Shown: in pieces, positions 8,636-19,689 of the stretch | Layout: each line of letters begins with the position of its first letter | Numbering within the stretch: position 1 is the first letter of the stretch | Source: Nitrosospira sp. Nl5 | Lineage (GTDB): Bacteria > Pseudomonadota > Gammaproteobacteria > Burkholderiales > Nitrosomonadaceae | Length of the DNA: 64,000 nt | Direction of reading: 5' to 3' | NCBI RefSeq assembly: GCF_900102495.1 | Contig: NZ_FMVQ01000007.1 | Coordinates: forward strand, 100,989-164,988 | The notes under the pieces: model-generated | Databases searched by the model: none | What the model was told of the DNA's origin: nothing | The model's input: the letters and a program-made list of their open reading frames with translations, nothing else | Made by a program: the position numbers and the translations under genes

Positions 8636-9044
8636 GGCGGATGTGTTTCTCATGCGCGAAGCGTTGGAAGCGGCGGGGGTCGATGCGAACCTTCATGTGA
8701 TGAGCGATGGGGAAAAAGCGGTTACGTTCATCGACGAGGCGGATGAAGATGGTGCAACGCTTCGTCCCTGCCTGGTTTTGCTGGATCTAAATCTTCCCAA
8801 AAAGCCGGGAATCGAGGTCCTGAGACATCTGCGCCGGAGCCGCAACTGTGCAAACTCCCTGGTACTGGTCGTTTCCTCCTCCGATTCCGAAAGGGACAGG
8901 ATGGAGACTGCCAGTATGGGCGCAAATGGATATTTCCGTAAACCGTCGGGCTACGAAGCGTATATCAAAATTGGCGAAGTCGTAAAGGGTTTGTTGCTGG
9001 GACTATCGTCGGCGCCGCCCGTTACCGGGACAGAGCGGGAATGA
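8577..9044 (+). CDS. Response-regulator receiver domain, overlapping kinase end
   Basis: This is a receiver domain of 155 residues from a TTG at 8577. Acidic residues are in HILLVEDNKADVF, the phosphoacceptor Asp70 in CLVLLDLNLPKKPG, and the Lys in GYFRKPSG. There is no output domain. No ATG or GTG lies between the kinase catalytic core and the receiver, and no ribosome binding site precedes the TTG. The frame overlaps the kinase by 59 bases. Either a rare TTG start is used with translational coupling, or this was the C-terminal receiver of a hybrid kinase separated by one extra base near 8574-8578. Its stop overlaps the next kinase's ATG (ATGA at 9041). Confidence 0.7.
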   Translation: MPEDAVAQARFHILLVEDNKADVFLMREALEAAGVDANLHVMSDGEKAVTFIDEADEDGATLRPCLVLLDLNLPKKPGIEVLRHLRRSRNCANSLVLVVSSSDSERDRMETASMGANGYFRKPSGYEAYIKIGEVVKGLLLGLSSAPPVTGTERE

Positions 9045-10861
9045 GTGACAAAAAGCGGGAGAGACTATCCGGGGCGCCGCAAATTGTGATGTTCTGCGTG
9101 TCGCTGCTCGTGGTCTGCGCCATTGCGCTGCTGTCATATCGGAACATTGAAGCTGCCAAACAGGCTAGTGATCAGGGTAAAACCGCCCAGAGCGTCAGGG
9201 ACGCGAGCAAGGATCTGCTGTCTATGCTCAAGGATGCCGAGACGGGCCAGCGAGGGTACCTTCTCACCGGAAAAGAGCCATATCTCGAACCCTATCACAA
9301 CGCCGTGTCAGGGATTCCCGACCTGCTAAAGCAGCTCGATGCCCAGGCTGCCCAGACTCCGGAGCAGGCAGCGCGTGTACGGAAGCTTCAACCATTAGTG
9401 CTCGCCAAACTTGCCGAGCTCCAGAACACCGTTGAGCTTCGCCGGGCGAACAAACAAGCTGAGGCGCTGCTGATCGTCGACACGAGTCGCGGAAAAAGAT
9501 TGATGGATGAGATTCGAATGCATGGCGCCGCCATCGAGCAAAGCATGGATGCCCGCCTTGAGGAGTTTGCCGCGGCTGAAAACGAGAGTTCGGACCGCCT
9601 CAGGGTCGTGAGTACGTTTGGCGGCGCGCTACTATTTGCTTTCGTCATTATCTCCGCGGTGGTCAACTTTCGCGGTATGTCGCGCCGTGAGGCGCTTTAC
9701 AAAGAGGCGGAAGCCGCCAAAAAATTGTTCGCAACCACCTTGGTGGACATTGCCGACGCCGTGATCGTGACAGATGCCGGCGGCATTGTCACTTTCATTA
9801 ACCCGGTGGCTCAAAAGCTGACGGGGTGGAAAGGGCAGGAAGCCTTGGGCCGTCACATCGGCGAGATATTTGCTATCGTTAATGAAACCACGCAGATCAA
9901 AATCGATAACCCGCTCGAAAAGGCCCTTGCAGAAGGCGTGACGGTCGGACTCGCCAACCATGCAAACCTGATCTCCAGGGACGGCCGACAATGTCCCATT
10001 GACGACAGTGCCGCGCCTCTTAAGGACGAGTACGGCAACCTCATCGGGACGGTTCTCGTGTTTCGGGATATCTCCGCGCGAAGGCATTCAGAACGTCAGT
10101 TGGAGACTGCGTCGGCGGCACTCCGGCGTTCCAACGAAGAACTCCAGCATTTCGTGAGTGCGGCTGCGCATGACCTGCGTTCTCCGTTGAATTCGGTAAG
10201 CGTCGTGACCCAATTGCTGTCTCGAAAATTAGAGAAGCAGCTTGATGGCAAGGACAAGGAGTTGATTGGTTACATTACCGATAGCGTGAGCCGCGTGGTG
10301 CGGCTTCTGGAGGCTCTTCTGTCTTTCGCCCGAGCGAGTCACTTCGATGTCGCAGCCGCCGGGCGCTTACCTCTTGACGGGGTATTGAAGGCGGTGCTTG
10401 ACGACTTAAGCGTCGAGATAGCAAACGCTGACGCGACAGTCACATCGGACCCGCTGCCGGTGGTGGAGGCGCATGAGACACATATGCTGCAACTCTTCCA
10501 GAATCTGATCGGCAATGCGCTGAAATATCGTGGCCAGCACCCGCCTCGCATCCATGTTTCGGTCAAGCGGAGAGACGCGCAATGGGTCATCGGCGTGACG
10601 GATAACGGGATTGGCATTGATCCTTCATATGCCACGCAAATCTTCCAGCCTTTCAAGCGCCTGCACGGAGAAGAATACCCCGGAAGCGGCATTGGTCTTG
10701 CGACCTGCCAGAAGATTGTCGCGGGGTACGGCGGCAATATCTGGGTTGAATCCGAACCGGGTTGCGGATCAAAGTTTTTCTTTACGCTGGCGGTGGCTGA
10801 TGCGCAAGATGCCGCTGCGATGACGGCTTCTTCCAAAGAACAATTCGAAACAACCGCCTGA
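9041..10861 (+). CDS. Membrane sensor histidine kinase with CHASE3 and PAS domains
   Basis: This is a 606-residue kinase. The N terminus has a membrane segment (about 13-33), a periplasmic four-helix CHASE3 domain (about 35-185, with the typical DAETGQRGYLLTGKEPYLEPY) and a second membrane segment (about 191-212). A PAS domain (about 225-345) follows, then HisKA with His377 (AAAHDLRSPLNSVS) and a HATPase domain (NLIGNALKYRG, DNGIGIDPSY, GSGIGLATCQKIV). CHASE3 domains sense extracytoplasmic cues, which are unknown here. It is translationally coupled to the preceding receiver, which is its likely phosphate acceptor. Confidence 0.88.
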   Translation: MSDKKRERLSGAPQIVMFCVSLLVVCAIALLSYRNIEAAKQASDQGKTAQSVRDASKDLLSMLKDAETGQRGYLLTGKEPYLEPYHNAVSGIPDLLKQLDAQAAQTPEQAARVRKLQPLVLAKLAELQNTVELRRANKQAEALLIVDTSRGKRLMDEIRMHGAAIEQSMDARLEEFAAAENESSDRLRVVSTFGGALLFAFVIISAVVNFRGMSRREALYKEAEAAKKLFATTLVDIADAVIVTDAGGIVTFINPVAQKLTGWKGQEALGRHIGEIFAIVNETTQIKIDNPLEKALAEGVTVGLANHANLISRDGRQCPIDDSAAPLKDEYGNLIGTVLVFRDISARRHSERQLETASAALRRSNEELQHFVSAAAHDLRSPLNSVSVVTQLLSRKLEKQLDGKDKELIGYITDSVSRVVRLLEALLSFARASHFDVAAAGRLPLDGVLKAVLDDLSVEIANADATVTSDPLPVVEAHETHMLQLFQNLIGNALKYRGQHPPRIHVSVKRRDAQWVIGVTDNGIGIDPSYATQIFQPFKRLHGEEYPGSGIGLATCQKIVAGYGGNIWVESEPGCGSKFFFTLAVADAQDAAAMTASSKEQFETTA

Positions 10862-10913
10862 CGCTATTTTTTTGATACCTTCGAACGAGCCTCGCTGCTC
10901 TTGCAAGTCGAAG

Positions 10914-11078
10914 CTAGTGGTGTGCTTCGCAATTAATTGAACCTAAAAACGCGGCTTTTCGCGTCATGCATCGTTGCAAATCCTCGCGATAGATTCGACT
11001 ATCGCTGTGGTTTGCGCCTAGCCTGACACAAAAATCCATCGCTTTTATTAGTCCAACCAATTCGAAGCGCACTACTAG
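10914..11078. repeat. Inverted-repeat element, MITE-like (copy 2)
   Basis: The ends are inverted copies: CTAGTGGTGTGCTTCG at the left, and at the right the reverse complement of CTAGTAGTGCGCTTCG, followed inward by AATT-containing runs. Read on the minus strand the core contains GTCAGGCTAGGCGC, an ATAGT block and TGCAACGATG, the same order as in the element at 3697-3884. There is no coding capacity. It lies between the kinase gene and the GlcG-like gene, which converge here. Confidence 0.7.
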
Positions 11079-11105
11079 AAAGCATGCCTCGGCAATTTCC
11101 GGATA

Positions 11106-11516
11106 TCAACCGGATTTCAGCAGCGCATCCAAGCCCGCTTGCGCAATTTGCGCATCCTCGTTGGATCTTACGCCACTTACTCCCACCGCGCCGATGAACT
11201 GACCGTCCACCACGATGGGCAAACCGCCTTCGATCGGCAGGGTTCCAGGCAGCCCGAGATAACGTATACGTCCGTCCGAGACATGTTCCTCCCACACTTT
11301 AGTGGAACGGCGAAAGGCGATAGCGGCGCCAGCTTTACGGATTGCGACTTCAATGCTGCCGAACTGCGTGTTGTCGAGACGTAGCAGATGAAGCAGGTGA
11401 GCGCCATCGTCAACGATAGCAATCACGACCGGCCAATCGTTGCGTCTGGCCTCTATTTCTGCGGCAGCGGCAATCTTTTTTGCGTCATCGAGAGTCAGCG
11501 TGAGCTTATTATTCAT
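11106..11516 (-). CDS. GlcG/HbpS family protein (heme-degrading/heme-binding-like domain)
   Basis: This 136-residue protein has the family pattern LTLDDAKKIAAAAEIEAR at the start, VVIAIVDDGAHLLHLLRLD, AIRKAGAAIAFRRST, and the glycine-rich end LPIEGGLPIVVDGQFIGAVG. HbpS from Streptomyces binds heme and aquo-cobalamin and forms an octamer; GlcG accompanies glycolate oxidase genes. Neither a signal peptide nor a glc operon is present, so only the fold is assigned. It follows hppA on the same strand, but a terminator at 11581-11608 separates them. Confidence 0.8.
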   Translation of the reverse strand: MNNKLTLTLDDAKKIAAAAEIEARRNDWPVVIAIVDDGAHLLHLLRLDNTQFGSIEVAIRKAGAAIAFRRSTKVWEEHVSDGRIRYLGLPGTLPIEGGLPIVVDGQFIGAVGVSGVRSNEDAQIAQAGLDALLKSG

Positions 11517-11580
11517 AACGAATACCTGGGGGTGTAAGTTAAAACAGCGTTAAGCCCATTTCATCCAACAGCCAAAAATA

Positions 11581-11608
11581 AAGCACGCCGGAAGGTTCCG
11601 GCGTGCTT
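11581..11608 (-). terminator. Intrinsic terminator of hppA
   Basis: The 13-base arms AAGCACGCCGGAA and TTCCGGCGTGCTT pair perfectly around a two-base spacer. On the minus strand the hairpin is followed by TATTTTT, a fair uridine tract. It begins 16 bases after the hppA stop. Confidence 0.85.
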
Positions 11609-11623
11609 CGGAAGTGCCAGATT

Positions 11624-13660
11624 TTATAGCAGCGGCACAATTAGCAATGCAACAATGTTCATAATCTTGATGAGAGGATTAATCGCGGGGCCAGCGGTGT
11701 CTTTGTAAGGGTCTCCAACGGTATCGCCGGTGACAGCCGCTTTGTGCGCTTCCGAGCCCTTGCCGCCAAAGTTGCCGTCTTCAATGTATTTCTTGGCGTT
11801 ATCCCAAGCTCCGCCACCAGCAGTCATGGAAATTGCGACGAAAATCCCGGTGATAATGGCACCTATCAGCACTCCACCCAAGGCCACCGGACCCAGTAGG
11901 AGGCCAACGATTACAGGGACTGCTACGGGTAGCAGGGAAGGGACTACCATTTCCTTGATGGCCGCCTTCGTTACCATATCCACCGCTCTCGAATAATCCG
12001 GTTTGGCGGTACCTTCCATGATTCCTGGAATCTCTTTGAACTGACGGCGCACTTCCACCACCACCGAACCGGCGGCGCGGCCCACAGCTTCCATCGCCAT
12101 GGCGCCGAACAGGTAAGGAACCATGCCGCCCAGAAACAGGCCAATGATTACCATGTGGTCGGACAAATCAAAGTTCACCAGCTTGCCGCCGCTGGAAAGC
12201 GCATGGGTGTAATCGGCGAACAGCACCAGCGCCGCCAGGCCGGCGGAGCCGATGGCATAGCCTTTGGTCACCGCCTTGGTGGTGTTTCCGACGGCGTCAA
12301 GAGGATCCGTGATATCCCGTATCTCTTTCGGCAAACCGGCCATTTCCGCGATACCGCCCGCATTGTCGGTAATCGGGCCGTAGGCATCTAGGGCTACGAT
12401 GATTCCGGCCATCGAAAGCATCGAGGTGGCGGCAATGGCGATGCCATACAGGCCTCCCAATTCGAAGGCGCACCAGATAGAGAGGCAAACGACCAAGACT
12501 GGAGCGGCGGTAGACTTCATGGAGACACCCAGCCCCGCAATGACGTTAGTGCCGTGACCGGTACTGGACGCCTGCGCAATATGCCTTACCGGCGCATACT
12601 CGGTGGAAGTATAGTATTCGGTAATCCACACCATCGCAGCGGTCAACACCAGACCTACCAGCCCGGCAAGGTACAGGTTCATCGAGGTAACCAGCTTGCC
12701 GTCTATCATTACGCCATCGCCCAGCATCACGGTTGTAATGGGATAGTAGGCGACCGCCGCCAGCACCCCGGCAACTGCCAGCCCACGGTAAAGCGCATTC
12801 ATGATCTTGCCCCCCTCGCGTGCCTTGACGAAGTAGCAACCGATGATGGAGGCGATGATGGAGAATCCACCAAGCACCAGGGGATAAAGCACTGCATCCG
12901 GACCAGCGTCGGTGATGAGTAGTCCGCCCAGCAGCATGGTGGCGATAATGGTGACCGCATAAGTTTCAAACAGGTCAGCAGCCATCCCCGCACAATCTCC
13001 GACATTGTCCCCGACATTGTCGGCAATAACCGCCGGGTTGCGTGGATCATCCTCTGGAATGCCAGCCTCGACCTTGCCCACCAGATCGGCGCCGACGTCG
13101 GCACCCTTGGTGAAAATGCCGCCCCCGAGGCGGGCGAAAATGGAAATCAGCGAGCTGCCGAACGCCACGCCTACCAGAGCGTGCGTTGCTTCCGATGACG
13201 TGGCCCCCATTCCGGAGGTAAGGAAAGCGTAGTAGCCAGCGACGCCCAGCAGGCCCAGGCCCACCACCAGCATGCCAGTAATCGCACCACCCTTGAACGC
13301 AACATCCAGCGCGGCGTTAAGACCTTTCCTGGCGGCTTCGGCGGTACGTACGTTGGCACGTACCGATACGTTCATGCCAATATAGCCGGTCAGGCCCGAC
13401 AAAAAAGCACCAAGGGCGAAGCCGACGGCGGTCTCCCAGCCTAGGGCCATAAAAATGGCTACCAGCAGAATGACCCCGACTATACCGATAGTGGTGTATT
13501 GACGATTAAGGTAAGCGGAAGCGCCCTGCTGAATCGCGGTGGCGATGTCGCGCATGCGCTCGTTTCCTGTTGGCAGATTCAGAATCCATTTAATTGAAAA
13601 CGCTCCATACAGGAGTGCTGCCATCGCGCAACCGATTGCGATGATTAGACCATTACCCAT
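11624..13660 (-). CDS. hppA: Membrane-bound proton-pumping pyrophosphatase, K+-independent type
   Basis: This is a 678-residue membrane protein with about 16 hydrophobic segments. It hydrolyses pyrophosphate and moves H+ across the inner membrane. The substrate-binding acidic motifs are visible: [20 protein letters not shown] and [15 protein letters not shown], plus a C-terminal [10 protein letters not shown] and [15 protein letters not shown]. The motif [12 protein letters not shown] carries Lys at residue 462, where K+-dependent enzymes have Ala; this assigns the K+-independent, H+-pumping class. A GGAG precedes the ATG. It lies downstream of pfp with a 143-base gap, so the two are probably co-expressed. 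Confidence 0.95.
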   Translation of the reverse strand: MGNGLIIAIGCAMAALLYGAFSIKWILNLPTGNERMRDIATAIQQGASAYLNRQYTTIGIVGVILLVAIFMALGWETAVGFALGAFLSGLTGYIGMNVSVRANVRTAEAARKGLNAALDVAFKGGAITGMLVVGLGLLGVAGYYAFLTSGMGATSSEATHALVGVAFGSSLISIFARLGGGIFTKGADVGADLVGKVEAGIPEDDPRNPAVIADNVGDNVGDCAGMAADLFETYAVTIIATMLLGGLLITDAGPDAVLYPLVLGGFSIIASIIGCYFVKAREGGKIMNALYRGLAVAGVLAAVAYYPITTVMLGDGVMIDGKLVTSMNLYLAGLVGLVLTAAMVWITEYYTSTEYAPVRHIAQASSTGHGTNVIAGLGVSMKSTAAPVLVVCLSIWCAFELGGLYGIAIAATSMLSMAGIIVALDAYGPITDNAGGIAEMAGLPKEIRDITDPLDAVGNTTKAVTKGYAIGSAGLAALVLFADYTHALSSGGKLVNFDLSDHMVIIGLFLGGMVPYLFGAMAMEAVGRAAGSVVVEVRRQFKEIPGIMEGTAKPDYSRAVDMVTKAAIKEMVVPSLLPVAVPVIVGLLLGPVALGGVLIGAIITGIFVAISMTAGGGAWDNAKKYIEDGNFGGKGSEAHKAAVTGDTVGDPYKDTAGPAINPLIKIMNIVALLIVPLL

Positions 13661-13803
13661 TAAAATCTCCAGTTAAGATCAGGCCGTTTCAGGAAATGCG
13701 TGCGGAATTTCGGCCCCGTAATTCCGCAGTAAGTGGATGCACAAGAAAAAAATACAGAACACATGGACTGCTTTGTGCCATCTTTACTTCAGTTTAAAGA
13801 GAT

Positions 13804-15063
13804 TCAAATCGTAAAGTCGCTCAATTTCTTCACGACAGCCACATTCTTCAGTCGTACGTAGTTGGGCAGACCATCCTTGTAAGGCGGGTAATCTTCACCC
13901 TTGATGAGCGGTGTGAGGTATTCCCGGCATTTGTCGGTAATACCGAAACCATCCTTGCTGATGTAATTCTTGGGCATCATTTTTTCCACGTTGGCAACTT
14001 TACTGAGCGGAGCCATGCCGACCTTCCACTTGTAAGGCTTGCTGGAGAGACGCTCAATCGTGGGCATTACCGAGTTATGCCCTTTGATGGCGAATTCCAC
14101 CGCCGCCTTGCCCATCGCGTAGGCTTGATCCACATCCGTTTTTGATGCGATATGACGTGCCGCACGTTGCAGATAGTCTGCCACTCCCCAATGGTATTTG
14201 AGTCCGAGACCTTCCTTCACGATATTGGCTACAACGGGTGCTACGCCTCCCAGCTGGGCATGACCGAAGGCATCGCGTACCCCCTGATCGGAGAGAAATT
14301 TGCCATCCTCTCCTTTCACGCCCTCGGACACTACGACCGAGCAGTAACCGAACTTTTTGACGTAACTGTCCACCTTGGCGAGAAATTTCGATCTATCGAA
14401 TGGGACCTCCGGAAACAGGATAACGATGGGAATCTCGCAATCCTTGCCGGATGCCAAACCACCCGCAGCCGCGATCCATCCGGCATGACGTCCCATCACT
14501 TCCAGCACAAATACCTTGGTCGATGTTTTTGACATGCTTGCGACGTCAAAGCTCGCTTCGAGCGTCGAAACGGCGATGTATTTCGCTACGGAGCCGAAGC
14601 CAGGGCAGCAATCGGTGATGGGAAGATCGTTATCGACGGTTTTCGGAACATGAATGGCCTGGATGGGATAGCCTAACGTGTCGGCCAGTTGCGATACTTT
14701 AAGGCAGGTATCAGCGGAATCCCCGCCCCCGTTATAGAAAAAATAGCCGATATTATACGCTTTGAATACTTCAATCAGACGTTCGTATTCGCGACGGTTC
14801 TGCTCCAGGCTTTTCAGTTTGTAACGGCAGGAGCCAAATGCGCCGGATGGCGTATAGCGCAGTGCCCTGATTGCCGCGATGGAATCTTTGCCGGTATCGA
14901 TCAGGTCTTCGGTTAGCGCGCCAATAATGCCGTTACGGCCTGCATAAATCCTGCCTATTTTCCCTTTCTGCTGGCGCGCGGTTTCGATAATGCCAGCGGC
15001 GGACGCGTTGATGACTGCTGTGACCCCCCCGGACTGAGCATAAAAAGCGTTTTTTGCTGCCAT
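13804..15063 (-). CDS. pfp: Pyrophosphate-dependent 6-phosphofructokinase
   Basis: This 419-residue enzyme catalyses the reversible phosphorylation of fructose 6-phosphate with pyrophosphate. The active-site motif NGGGDSADT (Asp115) and PKTVDND (140-146, with Lys141 where ATP enzymes have Gly) mark the PPi-using type. Substrate contacts MGRHAGW and VSEGVKGEDG follow. AGGAG precedes the ATG at 15063. It lies between adk and hppA on the same strand. In an autotroph such an enzyme can serve both glycolysis and the reverse direction, and can also act on Calvin-cycle sugar phosphates in characterised relatives. Confidence 0.95.
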   Translation of the reverse strand: MAAKNAFYAQSGGVTAVINASAAGIIETARQQKGKIGRIYAGRNGIIGALTEDLIDTGKDSIAAIRALRYTPSGAFGSCRYKLKSLEQNRREYERLIEVFKAYNIGYFFYNGGGDSADTCLKVSQLADTLGYPIQAIHVPKTVDNDLPITDCCPGFGSVAKYIAVSTLEASFDVASMSKTSTKVFVLEVMGRHAGWIAAAGGLASGKDCEIPIVILFPEVPFDRSKFLAKVDSYVKKFGYCSVVVSEGVKGEDGKFLSDQGVRDAFGHAQLGGVAPVVANIVKEGLGLKYHWGVADYLQRAARHIASKTDVDQAYAMGKAAVEFAIKGHNSVMPTIERLSSKPYKWKVGMAPLSKVANVEKMMPKNYISKDGFGITDKCREYLTPLIKGEDYPPYKDGLPNYVRLKNVAVVKKLSDFTI

Positions 15064-15149
15064 GGTTCTCTCCTGATTATTTAAATCCTTTTTAGATCCT
15101 GTTTTAATCCTGGAGGCTGCTGCGGAACATATCCAGGCACGCTCCCATG

Positions 15150-15178
15150 GCGCTATAGTGCCGGCGGCACTATAGCGC
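15150..15178. repeat. Perfect 13-base inverted repeat between adk and pfp
   Basis: The arms GCGCTATAGTGCC and GGCACTATAGCGC are exact inverted copies around a three-base loop. On the minus strand it lies between the adk stop and the pfp start and is not followed by a T run. It may be an RNA-processing or stability hairpin, or an operator. Confidence 0.6.
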
Positions 15179-15252
15179 TCGGCAGGATACCGAGTCTTGC
15201 CAATGCGGTATTGCTCTGTTCGCGAATTGTCCGACAGGCTGCTAGATCGAAG

Positions 15253-15963
<711 letters not shown>

Positions 15964-16146
15964 TTATGCTTTGAGTCCGGCGATTATATCGCAGCCAGGC
16001 GGGATACCTAAATTTTTTACTGAGTCACAGCGATGACGAGCTTGTGAATTCCGTCCGTGCTTTGCATTTGCCCTCAGCGCAGGTGCGCAAAAAATAAACA
16101 AAACATCTGCTTTAGCCAACTCAAATAACCGTAAACAATCCATTAT

Positions 16147-19071
16147 TCAATCAAGTTGACGCAACTGCTCCTTCAATTTCTTCAGCGTTGCGCTGTGGTT
16201 GGCAAGCCGCTCTTTTTCCTGCTCCACTACCTTGGCCGGCGCGCGCTCGACGAAGCCCGCATTGGCAAGCTTGTTTTCCGCTTTGGTGGTTTCGCCTTCA
16301 ACACGGCTGATTTCCTTGGCCAGGCGCTCACGCTCCGCAGCGATATTGACTTCGATTTTCAGCATTACCCTGAATTCGTTCACGATCGCTACCGGTGCTT
16401 CGGCATGCGGCAAACCGTCCTGCATGATTTCCACATGCGAAAGTTTAGCCAATGCCATGAGGTAGGGAGAAAAATCAGTCAAAGTTTGCTGGTCGCCGGC
16501 AGCCAGGAGAGGAATCCTTATTGCTGGAGACAGATGCATTTCACCTCGCAACGCGCGGCAGGCATTGATCATTTCCTTGAGCGTGACAATACGCCTGATG
16601 GCGTCGTCGCTAATATGCGCCGGATTGGCTCGAGGGTATGGTTGTAGCATAATGCTTGCGCCTTGCCTGCCTGCAAGCGGGGCGATTTTCTGCCACAACT
16701 CTTCCGTAATAAAAGGGATAATGGGATGGGCCAGCCGCAATGCCGTCTCCAGTACCCGTGCCAGTGTGCGGCGCGTGCCTCGCTGTGCGGAGTCATTGCC
16801 GCTATTTAACTGTACCTTGGCAAATTCCAGATACCAGTCACAATACTCATCCCAGACAAATTCGTAGATTTCACGTGCAGCAATGTCGAAGCGATAGTCG
16901 TGAAAAGCCTGCTCCACCGCGCTTTCGGCCTGTTGCAAACGGCTGATTATCCATCTGTCGGCGTCGGAATACTCCAATGGCGGTTCACTGGACAAACCCG
17001 TGGCCGAATCCGTGATCAAACCTGTATCTTTTCCCTCGCAATTCATCAACACATAGCGGGTGGCATTCCACAGCTTGTTACAGAAATTCCGGTAACCTTC
17101 GCAGCGCTGCATGTCGAATTTGATGTCGCGGCCATGGGATGCGAGACTGGCAAAAGTGAAGCGCAGGGCATCGGCACCAAATGCGGGGATACCATCGGGG
17201 AAATGCTTGCGTGTAATTGCTTCAATAGATTGCGCCTGCGTGGGATTCATCAGCCCGGTTGTGCGCTTGGAGATCAGATGCGGCAATGTGATGCCGTCGA
17301 TGAGGTCCAGCGGGTCCAGCACGTTGCCTTTGGATTTACTCATCTTGTGGCCTTCCGCGTCGCGGATCAGCCCGGTTATGTAGACCTCGTTGAACGGTAC
17401 CTTGCCGGTGAAATGCAGTGACATCATGACCATGCGCGCCACCCAGAAGAAGATGATGTCGAAACCGGTAATCAGGACGGAAGTCGGCAGAAAAGTCCTG
17501 AGCTCCGGGGTTTCTTCCGGCCAGCCCAAAGTGGAGAACGGCCATAGTGCCGATGAAAACCAGGTATCGAGAACGTCCTCGTCCTGGCGCAAAAGAGGAA
17601 TTCCGGTTTTTTCGGCGTGTTGTTCTATTTGCTCAATGTCTTCATCAAATTTAATCTGTGCTTCCAGGATCGCAATTTTATCATGTAAGGTTTGCCGACC
17701 TACAGCACCCTTGAGACGCTCGAAGTATTTCTCGTATGCATTTTGTTTAGTTTTAGCTACGTAAATGTTGCCATCATCGTCATACCATGCCGGAATCCGA
17801 TGTCCCCACCACAACTGGCGCGAAACGCACCAGTCCTGGATATTTTCAAGCCATTGGTTATAAACGTGACTCCAGTTTTCCGGCGTAAATTTCACGTCGC
17901 CAGCCGCTACCGCTTGCAGCCCGCGTTTTGCCAAACCTTCCATCGCGACATACCATTGATCCGTGAGCATGGGCTCGATCACCGTGTGCGTGCGATCGCC
18001 GCGTGGCACCATCAGTTTGTGGGGTTTGGTCTCAACCAGTAATCCCTGCACTTCCAGATCGGAAATAATTTTCTTGCGGGCATCAAAACGGTCCAGTCCC
18101 TGATATTCGGTGGGGGCACAATCATTGATCTTTCCATCCAGTGTAAAAATGCCGAGTGGAAGGAGCTTGTGTCGCTGTCCCATCTGGTAGTCATTGAAGT
18201 CGTGCGCGGGGGTGATTTTCACGCAGCCGGTCCCGAATTCCGGATCGACGTACGCGTCGGCGATTATCGGGATGCTGCGTTCACATAACGGGAGGCGCAC
18301 ATGGCAGCCGATCAGGTGCCGATAACGTGGATCATCCGGATGCACGGCCACCGCCATGTCGCCGAGCATGGTTTCAGGGCGGGTGGTAGCGACGACCAGT
18401 CTTTCCGCTCCTGCCCCGTTCGAGTTTACGCCCGCACCCTTTTCGAGGGGATAGTGGATATGCCATAGAAATCCGTCTTCCTCCGTTGACACCACTTCCA
18501 GGTCGGAAACGGCGGTTTGCAGTACCGGGTCCCAGTTCACCAGACGTTTGCCGCGGTAGACCAGGCCCTCGTGATAAAGCCGGACGAAAACTTCGGTGAC
18601 GGCGCGGGATAATCCTTGATCCATGGTGAAGCGTTCACGCGACCAGTCACAGGAAGCTCCCAGGCGCCGCATCTGGTGAGTAATGGCGGAGCCGGATTCT
18701 TCTTTCCATTGCCACACGCGCTTGAGAAATTCGTCGCGTCCAAGATCACGCCGATTTATGTGTTGCTGATCCAGTTGGCGCTCGACGACGATCTGGGTGG
18801 CAATGCCGGCATGATCCGTGCCCGGCTGCCATAACGTATTGTCTCCACGCATGCGATGATAGCGCGTGAGCGCATCCATCAATGTATGCTGGAAAGCGTG
18901 CCCCATATGCAGCGTGCCGGTTACATTGGGTGGCGGCAACATGATGCAGTAAGCAGGGGCTGTTCCAGCGGCTGTTCCATTCGACATGGACTTGAAGTAG
19001 CCAGAGGATTCCCAGTGAGGATACCAATGACTTTCGATTATCCGGGGGTCAAAGCTTTTTTCGAGTTCCAT
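16147..19071 (-). CDS. valS: Valyl-tRNA synthetase
   Basis: This 974-residue class-I synthetase charges tRNA-Val. The HIGH-type signature HMGH is at 55-58 within [13 protein letters not shown], and KMSKS is at about 576-580 ([10 protein letters not shown]). The editing domain ([13 protein letters not shown]) corrects mischarged threonine. The C-terminal 65 or so residues form the expected coiled-coil arm rich in Glu, Lys and Leu. An internal stretch at about 435-500 and an extra segment ([28 protein letters not shown]) are normal for proteobacterial ValS. It follows holC and an unknown gene on the same strand. Confidence 0.97.
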   Translation of the reverse strand: MELEKSFDPRIIESHWYPHWESSGYFKSMSNGTAAGTAPAYCIMLPPPNVTGTLHMGHAFQHTLMDALTRYHRMRGDNTLWQPGTDHAGIATQIVVERQLDQQHINRRDLGRDEFLKRVWQWKEESGSAITHQMRRLGASCDWSRERFTMDQGLSRAVTEVFVRLYHEGLVYRGKRLVNWDPVLQTAVSDLEVVSTEEDGFLWHIHYPLEKGAGVNSNGAGAERLVVATTRPETMLGDMAVAVHPDDPRYRHLIGCHVRLPLCERSIPIIADAYVDPEFGTGCVKITPAHDFNDYQMGQRHKLLPLGIFTLDGKINDCAPTEYQGLDRFDARKKIISDLEVQGLLVETKPHKLMVPRGDRTHTVIEPMLTDQWYVAMEGLAKRGLQAVAAGDVKFTPENWSHVYNQWLENIQDWCVSRQLWWGHRIPAWYDDDGNIYVAKTKQNAYEKYFERLKGAVGRQTLHDKIAILEAQIKFDEDIEQIEQHAEKTGIPLLRQDEDVLDTWFSSALWPFSTLGWPEETPELRTFLPTSVLITGFDIIFFWVARMVMMSLHFTGKVPFNEVYITGLIRDAEGHKMSKSKGNVLDPLDLIDGITLPHLISKRTTGLMNPTQAQSIEAITRKHFPDGIPAFGADALRFTFASLASHGRDIKFDMQRCEGYRNFCNKLWNATRYVLMNCEGKDTGLITDSATGLSSEPPLEYSDADRWIISRLQQAESAVEQAFHDYRFDIAAREIYEFVWDEYCDWYLEFAKVQLNSGNDSAQRGTRRTLARVLETALRLAHPIIPFITEELWQKIAPLAGRQGASIMLQPYPRANPAHISDDAIRRIVTLKEMINACRALRGEMHLSPAIRIPLLAAGDQQTLTDFSPYLMALAKLSHVEIMQDGLPHAEAPVAIVNEFRVMLKIEVNIAAERERLAKEISRVEGETTKAENKLANAGFVERAPAKVVEQEKERLANHSATLKKLKEQLRQLD

Positions 19072-19219
19072 GAAGATTGAGATGGGCGGCGCCGGAAAAC
19101 CAATTATTATAATGGAAGACGCAGGCAGGGATTGTTATCGCTGAGCGAAGTGCTGCCTACGGCGAATGATAATCGATGGTCGAGATTGTAGAGTGGGCGG
19201 CAAAAACGTAAAGACAGCG

Positions 19220-19585
19220 TTAAAGACCAAATAGACGGTTTTCCAGTGCCTGGACCAATGCTATCCGTCCTTTGGCATCGAGATCGAGGCCTACATCCCT
19301 GAGTGCGGAATCCAGAATTTGCTCCAGTAGCGAGGAGATATCAGAATGAGCCGACAGCATTGACGGAGGCAAAAGGACTGTTTCAGTAAGCGTTGGTATG
19401 TTGTCGGCTGCGGTCAGCGAGGCCTGCTCCGTCGCGGCCTCGGAGGGGGAAATCGAAAGGGAGGCGAGGGTGTCCGTTTCGGTCAAAACTGGAGGCTTGC
19501 TCTCGTGTTTGTGCAGCAGCGCATCCAGCCTGCTCAGGATTTCATCATAATCGGCCTCTGACGAACTTTCGTTGCTATTTGTCAT
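19220..19585 (-). CDS. Hypothetical acidic protein between holC and valS
   Basis: This 121-residue protein begins MTNSNESSSEADYDEILSRL. The N-terminal helix (DYDEILSRLDALLHKHES) is followed by a Ser/Thr/Glu-rich, probably disordered middle (about 35-75) and a C-terminal helical region (SSLLEQILDSALRDVGLD, ALVQALENRLFGL). It has no signal or membrane segment. I do not recognise a characterised family. The position in a pepA-holC-valS run suggests co-transcription, not function. Composition fits a real gene. Confidence 0.65.
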   Translation of the reverse strand: MTNSNESSSEADYDEILSRLDALLHKHESKPPVLTETDTLASLSISPSEAATEQASLTAADNIPTLTETVLLPPSMLSAHSDISSLLEQILDSALRDVGLDLDAKGRIALVQALENRLFGL

Positions 19586-19689
19586 GGATACCAGGATCTA
19601 TGAGGCGATGGATTGAAGGATGGAAGGATGGAAGGACAAGTCATGGCGGACGGTGATAAGCAAAACGAGGATTCAGAGTTTGAGCCCAT

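Noticed and set aside
19608..19637. Short GGATGGAA-type tandem repeat between holC and the unknown gene
   Set aside because: Only about three imperfect units; explained by chance slippage and too short to call a repeat locus.
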